From positions 131,269 through 138,968 of the forward strand of contig DODZ01000020.1 of assembly GCA_003524145.1 (NCBI GenBank): DNA of 7,700 nucleotides, given 5' to 3'. The translations under genes were made by a program, and so were the position numbers. Positions 1 to 4,699 of this stretch are shown piece by piece. The number at the start of each line of letters is the position of its first letter. Positions within the stretch are counted from its first letter, which is position 1. The DNA is from Candidatus Apopatosoma intestinale (lineage in GTDB: Bacteria > Bacillota > Clostridia > Oscillospirales > CAG-272). Below the pieces are notes generated by a model. That model was not told the DNA's origin. It ran no database searches and worked only from the letters and a program-made list of their open reading frames with translations.

Positions 1-5
1 GTGTG

Positions 6-67
6 TTGGCGTCGCCGAGACAGGGGGAATTAAGCAATGCGGAGCGTTGCTTGGCGTTGCCGAGACA
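6..67. repeat. Direct repeat pair plus hairpin (intergenic repeat fragment)
   Basis: Two 17-nt copies of TTGGCGTYGCCGAGACA lie at 6-22 and 51-67, differing at one base (C13 versus T58), with a period of 45. Between them, positions 32-52 form a 9-bp hairpin with one G-U pair and a GGA loop. No coding signal was seen here. GC-rich repeat units like this are common between genes in Ruminococcus-type genomes, so this is probably the end of a dispersed intergenic repeat cut by the window edge. That origin is inference; the repeats themselves are directly visible. Confidence 0.5.
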
Positions 68-95
68 TGGACAATGCAATTGCTTCGCATAAATG

Positions 96-141
96 CAAAG
101 GGAATCCGCGAGCGGATTCCCTTTGTACCGTTATATTTTTT
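96..141. terminator. Stem-loop terminator downstream of the DtxR-type regulator
   Basis: Positions 96-109 and 112-125 are perfect reverse complements (AAAGGGAATCCGC type, realistic loop CGAG). The stem lies 23 bp beyond the stop of the minus-strand regulator gene. On the plus strand it is followed by a T-rich stretch ending in six or more T at about 135-141. On the minus strand the trailing sequence, CATTTATG, is only weakly T-rich. It may end the regulator transcript, act in both directions, or mainly protect the regulator from plus-strand read-through. Confidence 0.65.
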
Positions 142-148
142 AGTGCGC

Positions 149-520
149 TTACTTATCCTCGCCAATGATATGATTTTTCATCGCCTCGAAGGATTTTTCG
201 CTTATTACATGCTCTATTTTGCAGGCGTCCTCGGTCGCTGTCTCACGGTCTACACCAAGGCGGACAAAAAAGTCTGTGAGCATGGTATGGCGCTCATACA
301 TTTTTTCGGCGACCTCGCGCCCGATATCCGTTAGTGTAATATAGCCTTCCTTGTCGACTACGATATAGTCGCCGGCTTTCAGCAGACCCACGGCGCGGCA
401 TACGCTCGGCTTTGAAAATCCCATGTATCTCGCTATATCAAGAGAGCGCACGGCTCCGGTTTTATTATAAAGTATATAAATTGTTTCGAGATACATTTCT
501 CCGGATTCCTGTAAATTCAT
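149..520 (-). CDS. DtxR/MntR-family metal-dependent repressor, iron-type ligands
   Basis: This 123-residue protein is a two-domain DtxR-family regulator: a winged helix (HTH about residues 23-50) followed by the metal-binding and dimerisation helices. It lacks the C-terminal SH3-like domain of classical DtxR/IdeR, so it has MntR-like length. The N-terminal GEMYLETIYIL segment places Met9 where DtxR has Met10 and MntR has Asp8. The segment ACKIEHV gives Cys100, Glu103 and His104, matching DtxR Cys102, Glu105 and His106. His78 is also kept, but the DtxR ancillary-site residues Glu83 and His98 appear as Thr82 and Thr96. Family knowledge links Met/Cys at these places to Fe(II) rather than Mn(II) sensing. 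The ATG at 520 is chosen because AAAGAGGTG (527-535) precedes it; an upstream in-frame ATG at 613 would lie above the promoter. It is divergent from the feo operon, its probable target. Confidence 0.88.
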   Translation of the reverse strand: MNLQESGEMYLETIYILYNKTGAVRSLDIARYMGFSKPSVCRAVGLLKAGDYIVVDKEGYITLTDIGREVAEKMYERHTMLTDFFVRLGVDRETATEDACKIEHVISEKSFEAMKNHIIGEDK

Positions 521-526
521 CAAGAA

Positions 527-535
527 CACCTCTTT
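527..535 (-). promoter_or_regulatory. Ribosome binding site fixing the regulator start
   Basis: On the minus strand AAAGAGGTG lies 6 bases before the ATG at 520. It settles the start over the further upstream in-frame ATGs at 541, 565 and 613, none of which has a comparable site. Confidence 0.75.
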
Positions 536-560
536 GCACATTATTTTTGCAATTTTATAT

Positions 561-589
561 ATCATATCACGAAAAAGAAAAAAATGCAA
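561..589 (-). promoter_or_regulatory. Sigma-A promoter of the DtxR-type regulator
   Basis: On the minus strand TTGCAT (589-584) and TATGAT (566-561) are separated by 17 bases. The predicted transcript start near 554 gives a leader of about 34 nt before the ATG at 520. An imperfect copy of the feo dyad (591-604, TTACT-TTCC-GCTAA) sits right next to the -35, so weak autoregulation is possible. Confidence 0.6.
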
Positions 590-629
590 GTTACTTTCCG
601 CTAACTTATGCAAAAAAATAAAATTTTAC

Positions 630-647
630 AATTTGTTTGGACAAATT
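630..647. promoter_or_regulatory. 18-bp palindrome in the divergent regulator/feo region
   Basis: AATTTGT (630-636) and ACAAATT (641-647) are perfect inverted arms around TTGG. The palindrome lies about 40 bp upstream of the regulator's -35 and about 85 bp upstream of the feo -35. It differs from the TTAGC-N4-GCTAA dyads, so a different regulator or a structural role is possible. In AT-rich DNA such a palindrome can also arise by chance. Confidence 0.35.
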
Positions 648-730
648 TAATAATTTCAGCTAATAAAACAGTCAAACAAAGCGCAAAAATGACGAAAATT
701 CAAAAAATTCTTGTTTTTTTAAAAAAACTA

Positions 731-759
731 TTGACATAGTGTGAAAAATTTAGTATTAT
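731..759 (+). promoter_or_regulatory. Sigma-A promoter of the feo operon
   Basis: A consensus TTGACA (731-736) and TATTAT (754-759) are separated by 17 bases. The predicted start is near 766, giving a leader of about 80 nt before feoA1. Directly upstream, 713-728 is a 16-bp palindrome of seven T followed by seven A (GT7A7C), in the place where an UP element would lie. Two candidate operators follow the -10. Confidence 0.8.
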
Positions 760-768
760 ATAAGATGG

Positions 769-782
769 TTAGCAAAGGCTAA
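769..782. promoter_or_regulatory. Candidate metalloregulator operator, site 1
   Basis: TTAGC-AAAG-GCTAA is an inverted repeat with 5-bp arms. It starts 9 bases after the feo -10 and covers the predicted transcription start and first transcribed bases, a classical repression position. It shares arms and spacing exactly with site 2. The TTAG/CTAA half-sites resemble those of DtxR/IdeR boxes. Binding by the adjacent regulator is inferred. Confidence 0.6.
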
Positions 783-802
783 TTATTATTTAAGACTTGC
801 AG

Positions 803-816
803 TTAGCTATAGCTAA
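803..816. promoter_or_regulatory. Candidate metalloregulator operator, site 2
   Basis: TTAGCTATAGCTAA is a perfect 14-bp palindrome with the same arms and 4-bp spacer as site 1, centred 34 bp downstream of it. It lies in the feo leader, 28 bp before feoA1. It could also form a small RNA hairpin, so a leader RNA role is an alternative. The 11 bases TTGCAGTTAGC (797-807) recur before feoB. Confidence 0.6.
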
Positions 817-844
817 TTTGCTTTGAAAGGTTAGGTAACATATT

Positions 845-1057
845 ATGATGCCACTGGTACTTGCAGGTGTCGGAGAAGAGAATATCATAAAGAAGATTGG
901 CGGCACGCCGGAAGTTAAAAAGCATCTTGAAAACCTCGGATTTGTCGTAGGCGGCAGTGTTACGATAGTGAACACGCTCGGCGGAAACCTTATAGTCAAT
1001 GTCAAAGAGGCAAGGGTTGCCATAAGCGAAGAGATGGCACGCAAAATCATGATATAA
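845..1057 (+). CDS. feoA: FeoA-family protein, first copy
   Basis: This 70-residue protein is a single SH3-like FeoA domain (beta-rich, with the LGF-VGG-V-I-N turn around residues 31-43 and a closing VAISEEMARKI segment). FeoA proteins are small cytoplasmic partners needed for FeoB-driven Fe(II) uptake; their exact mechanism is unsettled. Two ATGs follow each other at 845 and 848; either could be used. The upstream AAAGG (826-830) and TAGG (832-835) are weaker or less well spaced than the sites of the later operon genes, so this first gene may be translated less. It heads the operon behind the TTGACA promoter and two dyads, and is followed after 63 bp by a second feoA. Loss of the initiating region or fusion is not apparent. 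Confidence 0.9.
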   Translation: MMPLVLAGVGEENIIKKIGGTPEVKKHLENLGFVVGGSVTIVNTLGGNLIVNVKEARVAISEEMARKIMI

Positions 1058-1120
1058 AAGCGCTTGCGCTATTATATACAATAAGGCATAAGAATATAAT
1101 GTTTAAGGAGGAAAACGCGA

Positions 1121-1342
1121 ATGAAAACTTTGAGGCAGATTGGTATCGGCGAAACCGTAAAGGTTGTAAAGCTTCATGGCGAGGGCGCTGTCAAGCGGCG
1201 TATCATGGACATGGGCATTACAAGAGGCGTAGAGGTTTATATTCGTAAGGTTGCGCCGCTCGGCGACCCTATCGAAGTAACCGTGCGCGGCTACGAGCTT
1301 TCGCTCCGCAAAGCCGACGCAGACATGATCGAAGTGGAATAA
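1121..1342 (+). CDS. feoA: FeoA-family protein, second copy
   Basis: This 73-residue FeoA-domain protein opens with MKTLRQIGIGETVKVVKL. It then has the typical RRIMDMGITRGVEV turn (about residues 26-39) and the APLGDPIEVTVRGYELSLRKADA strand pair near the end, which is the most canonical part of the FeoA family. It is clearly diverged from the first copy: it is more basic and keeps the G-DP-V-RGYELSLR motif that the first copy lacks. Its ribosome binding site is ideal (AAGGAGG at 1105-1111, 9 bases before ATG), which suggests stronger translation than feoA1. The two copies probably work with the single FeoB; a heteromeric arrangement is inference. It is followed by feoB after 80 bp containing a dyad and a possible internal promoter. 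Confidence 0.94.
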   Translation: MKTLRQIGIGETVKVVKLHGEGAVKRRIMDMGITRGVEVYIRKVAPLGDPIEVTVRGYELSLRKADADMIEVE

Positions 1343-1371
1343 ATTTTGTAGAGGGATGTAGTTCCCTTTAC

Positions 1372-1399
1372 TTGAAAATTGCAGTTAGCAATGTCTAAT
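1372..1399 (+). promoter_or_regulatory. Possible internal promoter before feoB
   Basis: TTGAAA (1372-1377) and TCTAAT (1394-1399) are 16 bases apart. The predicted start near 1406 would leave only a 17-nt leader just containing the ribosome binding site (GAGAGGA, 1408-1414). A small 7-bp hairpin (1350-1356 with 1363-1369) lies upstream. The promoter match is moderate; its main support is that the candidate operator overlaps its -10. Confidence 0.3.
1385..1398. promoter_or_regulatory. Candidate metalloregulator operator, site 3
   Basis: TTAGC-AATG-TCTAA matches the TTAGC-N4-GCTAA dyads upstream of feoA1 with one arm mismatch. It also shares the flanking 11-mer TTGCAGTTAGC (1379-1389) with site 2. 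It lies 24 bp before the feoB ATG. It could repress an internal promoter or act as a roadblock inside the operon. Confidence 0.45.
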
Positions 1400-1422
1400 C
1401 AAAGAAAGAGAGGATTTCAGCA

Positions 1423-3945
1423 ATGGATATAAGAATTGCACTTGCGGGCAACCCGAACTGCGGTAAAACAACGCTCTTCAATGCCCTGACGGGTTCAAAT
1501 CAGTTTGTCGGAAACTGGCCCGGTGTTACTGTTGAAAAGAAGGAAGGCAAGCTTAAAAAGCACGACGGCGTTATCATCACCGACCTTCCCGGCATTTATT
1601 CACTTTCCCCTTACACACTTGAGGAAGTCGTAGCGAGAAACTACCTTATAGGTGAGCGTCCCGATGCGATACTCAATATTATCGACGGTACAAACCTCGA
1701 GCGTAACCTCTATCTCACAACACAGCTCACAGAGCTCGGTATTCCGGTGGTTATCGCCATCAACATGATGGATATCGTCAAGAAAAACGGCGATAAGATA
1801 AACACAGCGGAGCTTTCCCGCCAGCTCGGATGCAAGATAGTCGAGATATCAGCCCTCAAGGGCACAGGCATAATGGAAGCCGCAGAGGCAGCCATAGATG
1901 CCGCAAAGAATGTCAAGACCGTTCCGATGCACACATTCTCCGGCAGCGTAGAACACGCCATCGCTCATATCGAAGAGGCGGCAGTTCACGGCATGCCCGA
2001 GGAACAGCAGAGATGGTATGCCATCAAGATATTCGAGCGCGATGACAAGGTTCTTTCAGCCCTGAAAATCAACCCCGAAACGATGGCTCACATAGAGAAG
2101 GATATCGAGGCGGCAGAAAAAGAGCTGGACGATGACTCCGAATCTATCATCACAAATGAAAGATATATTTACATAGCTTCTATAATCAAGGCTTGCTACA
2201 AGAAGAAAGATGCGGGCAAGCTCACAACCTCCGATAAGATCGACCGTGTAGTAACAAACCGTTGGTTCGGTCTGCCGATATTTGCCGCTATCATGTTTAT
2301 AGTTTACTATCTCTCGATGGTAACAGTAGGCAGCTTCGCTACAGACTGGATGAACGACGGTGTATTCGGTGATGGCTGGCATCTGCTCGGCATAGGCTCA
2401 AAGGCTTACGAAAACGCATCTGATGATTATACCAATGCCGTAAACGCCATAGGAGCATTTGGTTTTGAGTTTGATACAGAGGCTGACGATTTTAATGCCG
2501 CAGCTCTTCTTGATGACCTGAAAAACTTCAAGACAGATAATGAAAAGGGCATTATAGAGGTCGAAGATGAGGAAACTCTTGAAAAGGTCAAAATGACGGC
2601 GTATTACTCAAAGGTTCCCGAGTCCGAAAAGAAATATAAAAATGTGGTCAAGATGTCTTATCTCGAAGCTGTTGATTACTTTGCAAAGAGCAACAGCGAA
2701 TTTGCAGAACCCGACCCCGCAGACTTCGGCGTATGGGTTCCCGGTGTTCCGGTACTTATAGGTAACGGTCTTGAAAAGGCAGGCGCGGCTGACTGGCTCT
2801 CAGGTCTTATTCTTGACGGTATCGTAGCCGGTGTCGGCGCGGTTCTCGGATTTGTTCCTCAGATGCTCGTGCTCTTCCTGCTCCTCGCATTCCTTGAGGC
2901 TTGCGGTTATATGGCTCGTATCGCATTCGTGCTCGACCGTATTTTCCGTAAATTCGGTCTCTCCGGTAAATCCTTCATTCCTATGCTTATAGGCACAGGC
3001 TGTGGTATCCCCGGCGTTATGGCATCGCGTACAATCGAAAACGAGCGCGACCGCCGTATGACAATCATGACGACAACGTTTATTCCTTGCGGTGCCAAGG
3101 TGCCTTTCATTGCAATGATAGCCGGTGCACTCTTCGGCGGATCCGCATGGGTTGCTACAAGTGCATACTTCATAGGCATGGCTGCTATAATTATATCCGG
3201 TATCATGCTTAAGAAGACAAAGATGTTTGCAGGCGATCCCGCACCCTTTGTTATGGAGCTTCCTCCTTATCATATGCCCACAGTAGGCAATGTTCTTCGC
3301 TCTATGTGGGAGCGCGGCTGGTCCTTCATCAAAAAGGCAGGCACAGTCATCCTTCTTTCCACGATTTTTGTATGGTTCACATCTTACTTCGGCTTTGTAG
3401 ACGGCACATTCCGTATGCTTGCCGATGATGAGCTTGATAAGTCTATACTCGCTGTTATCGGCGGCGCTGTCTGCTGGATATTCAAGCCGCTCGGATGGGG
3501 TACATGGCAGGCGACGGTTGCTTCCATCACAGGTCTCGTTGCCAAGGAAAATATCGTTGGTACAATGGGTATACTCTATGGTGCGTCAGGCAATGTATGG
3601 GCTACGCTCGCAGAGAATTTCACGGGAATTACAGGTTATTCCTTCCTCGTATTCAACCTTCTTTGCGCCCCTTGCTTCGCGGCAATCGGTGCTATCAAGC
3701 GTGAGATGAACAATGCCAAGTGGACATGGTTTGCTATCGGTTATCAGTGCGGATTTGCTTATGTAATATCCCTCATGATAAATTCCTTCGGCAACCTCTT
3801 TACCGGTAAGCTTCTCGAAGGCTCTGCAGTGCTCAACATAGCAAGCCTTGTATTTGCCGTTGCATTCCTCGGTCTGATAATCTACATGCTGGTTCGTCCT
3901 TACAAGGAAGCTACTAAGCTCACAACCAAGGTTAAAGTAAAATAA
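1423..3945 (+). CDS. feoB: Ferrous iron transport protein B (GTPase-permease)
   Basis: FeoB imports Fe(II) across the cytoplasmic membrane. The N-terminal G domain is complete: G1 GNPNCGKTT (9-17), switch region around NWPGVT (31-36), G3 DLPG (54-57), G4 NMMD (114-117) and G5 SALKG (143-147). The helical GDI-type region follows to about 265, and the first membrane segment is about 281-305. Both Gate regions are present. Gate 1 has Cys527 in GCGIPG and Cys556 in FIPCGAKVP; Gate 2 has Cys748 and Cys751 in CAPC. At 840 residues it is longer than the roughly 770 of E. coli FeoB. The excess is an acidic insertion of about 115 residues (about 321-437) just after the first membrane segment, predicted outside the cell. 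The start is supported by GAGAGGA (1408-1414). It lies in the feo operon between feoA2 and the Cys-rich peptide gene. Confidence 0.97.
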   Translation: MDIRIALAGNPNCGKTTLFNALTGSNQFVGNWPGVTVEKKEGKLKKHDGVIITDLPGIYSLSPYTLEEVVARNYLIGERPDAILNIIDGTNLERNLYLTTQLTELGIPVVIAINMMDIVKKNGDKINTAELSRQLGCKIVEISALKGTGIMEAAEAAIDAAKNVKTVPMHTFSGSVEHAIAHIEEAAVHGMPEEQQRWYAIKIFERDDKVLSALKINPETMAHIEKDIEAAEKELDDDSESIITNERYIYIASIIKACYKKKDAGKLTTSDKIDRVVTNRWFGLPIFAAIMFIVYYLSMVTVGSFATDWMNDGVFGDGWHLLGIGSKAYENASDDYTNAVNAIGAFGFEFDTEADDFNAAALLDDLKNFKTDNEKGIIEVEDEETLEKVKMTAYYSKVPESEKKYKNVVKMSYLEAVDYFAKSNSEFAEPDPADFGVWVPGVPVLIGNGLEKAGAADWLSGLILDGIVAGVGAVLGFVPQMLVLFLLLAFLEACGYMARIAFVLDRIFRKFGLSGKSFIPMLIGTGCGIPGVMASRTIENERDRRMTIMTTTFIPCGAKVPFIAMIAGALFGGSAWVATSAYFIGMAAIIISGIMLKKTKMFAGDPAPFVMELPPYHMPTVGNVLRSMWERGWSFIKKAGTVILLSTIFVWFTSYFGFVDGTFRMLADDELDKSILAVIGGAVCWIFKPLGWGTWQATVASITGLVAKENIVGTMGILYGASGNVWATLAENFTGITGYSFLVFNLLCAPCFAAIGAIKREMNNAKWTWFAIGYQCGFAYVISLMINSFGNLFTGKLLEGSAVLNIASLVFAVAFLGLIIYMLVRPYKEATKLTTKVKVK

Positions 3946-3972
3946 ACTAATTCCTGAAAGGAGTCGCTCTTT

Positions 3973-4164
3973 ATGCTTAACTGGATAGCTAATAATATAT
4001 CTACTGTCCTTATTTCGCTCGGACTTCTGATTATCGTTGCGGCGATAATAGCGAAGATTGTGAAGGATAAGAAAAAAGGCAAGTCATCTTGCGGTTGCAA
4101 CTGCGCACACTGCGCCATGTCAGGCTCCTGCCACAACAATATAAAGACAAAAGGAAATAAATAA
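3973..4164 (+). CDS. FeoB-associated Cys-rich membrane protein
   Basis: This 63-residue peptide has one membrane helix (about residues 9-29), then a lysine-rich stretch (31-37), then a Cys/His-rich tail with Cys40, 42, 44, 47 and 53 and His46 and 54. The position and composition match the FeoB-associated Cys-rich membrane protein family found directly after feoB in Clostridia. The positive residues after the helix suggest the Cys tail faces the cytoplasm, where it could accept or pass on iron from FeoB, or help assemble the transporter; neither role is proven. AAAGGAG (3957-3963) lies 9 bases before the ATG. Only 27 bp separate it from feoB, and the operon terminator follows directly, so it is the last operon gene. 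Confidence 0.9.
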   Translation: MLNWIANNISTVLISLGLLIIVAAIIAKIVKDKKKGKSSCGCNCAHCAMSGSCHNNIKTKGNK

Positions 4165-4173
4165 AGCACAAAC

Positions 4174-4212
4174 AGCCGTGCCGCCTCAAATGAGGCGGCA
4201 CGGCTTATTTTT
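4174..4212 (+). terminator. Rho-independent terminator of the feo operon
   Basis: A perfect 15-bp GC-rich stem (4174-4188 with 4191-4205, AGCCGTGCCGCCTCA type) is followed by TATTTTT (4206-4212). It begins 10 bp after the last operon gene. On the minus strand the stem is followed by a T-rich stretch, so it may also end the convergent DivIVA-like gene, whose stop lies at 4231. Confidence 0.93.
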
Positions 4213-4230
4213 GCAGGGAAGCGATTTTGC

Positions 4231-4584
4231 TTATTTTTGCTTTTTGAAAAGTGTTTTTTTGACTTTTTGCTTTACTGTGGCTTTTCTTGCGGCTTTTTCT
4301 TTTTCATACTTTGCTATACGCGCGGCAAGCCCCGAAACGGAACGCTTCAGCTCGCGCTCGCGCTCGAGCGCGGCATAAAGCTCGGTTGCCAGCTCCTCAG
4401 CTTTTGCTTCGGAGATTTTCGCCGCTTCTTTTTCGGTTTCCGCTTCGCGGTGCGCTCTTGCAAGCTCTGTTTCATACTGCGCGCGGGCTTCATCATGCTC
4501 CGCGGAAAGCTCCGCTATATATTCTATTACATCCTGCTTATTATAACCCTTGACGGAATTTCTGAATTTCACGGAATTGTTCAT
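4231..4584 (-). CDS. Small DivIVA-like coiled-coil protein
   Basis: This 117-residue protein begins KFRNSVKGYNKQDVIEYI (residues 6-23), which fits the N-terminal membrane-binding and dimerisation motif of the DivIVA/GpsB family (F-x-x-S-x-x-GYNK-x-DV-x-x-YI). A long, strongly charged helix rich in Ala, Glu, Lys and Arg follows (about 24-98), predicted to be a coiled coil. It ends in a very basic tail (about 95-117, with many Lys) that could bind nucleic acid or acidic lipids. It is much shorter than typical DivIVA and closer to GpsB in size, but it lacks a recognisable GpsB C-terminal trimerisation motif. A role at the division site or poles is inferred from the motif only. GGAGGT (4595-4600) lies 10 bases before the ATG. 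It is a single gene with its own promoter. Confidence 0.7.
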   Translation of the reverse strand: MNNSVKFRNSVKGYNKQDVIEYIAELSAEHDEARAQYETELARAHREAETEKEAAKISEAKAEELATELYAALERERELKRSVSGLAARIAKYEKEKAARKATVKQKVKKTLFKKQK

Positions 4585-4615
4585 TGTAAACCGTACCTCC
4601 GATGCCTTTTTTATT

Positions 4616-4644
4616 ATTTTAGCACATATCGCGTAAAAAGTCCA
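4616..4644 (-). promoter_or_regulatory. Extended -10 promoter of the DivIVA-like gene
   Basis: On the minus strand TGGACT (4644-4639), a 17-base spacer and TAAAAT (4621-4616) with an upstream TG (TGC-TAAAAT) form an extended -10 promoter. The sequence from GCTATGGAC through TAAAAT closely matches the promoter of the membrane-protein gene near 6000. Confidence 0.65.
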
Positions 4645-4655
4645 TAGCCACAGAC

Positions 4656-4689
4656 AAAAAAATGCCGATGAAAAATCATCGGCATTTTT
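4656..4689 (-). terminator. Rho-independent terminator of the fucO-like gene
   Basis: AAAAATGCCGATGA (4658-4671) and its exact complement (4676-4689) form a hairpin with an AAAA loop. Seven A on the plus strand (4656-4662) give the T tract on the minus strand. It starts 10 bp after the dehydrogenase stop and separates that gene from the DivIVA-like gene. Its symmetry would allow it to work in both directions. Confidence 0.9.
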
Positions 4690-4699
4690 GTTTTAAGAA

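Noticed and set aside
6..67. The 17-nt direct repeats as a CRISPR fragment
   Set aside because: Only two copies are present, they are short, and the spacer itself is a hairpin; the pattern fits an intergenic repeat better.
521..613. N-terminal extension of the DtxR-type regulator to an ATG at 613
   Set aside because: It would begin upstream of the predicted promoter, and family members start at the MNLQESGEMY-type sequence behind a good ribosome binding site.
766..844. A riboswitch in the feo leader
   Set aside because: The leader is only about 80 nt and contains two short dyads better explained as protein binding sites; no known riboswitch core was recognised.
1059..1070. AGCGC-TT-GCGCT palindrome between the feoA genes as a terminator
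   Set aside because: The stem is only 5 bp with a 2-base loop and no T tract; at most it is a weak hairpin.
2800..3273. Antisense open frames opposite feoB
   Set aside because: feoB is intact and conserved through this region; the antisense products are Cys/His-rich or low-complexity shadows without start signals.
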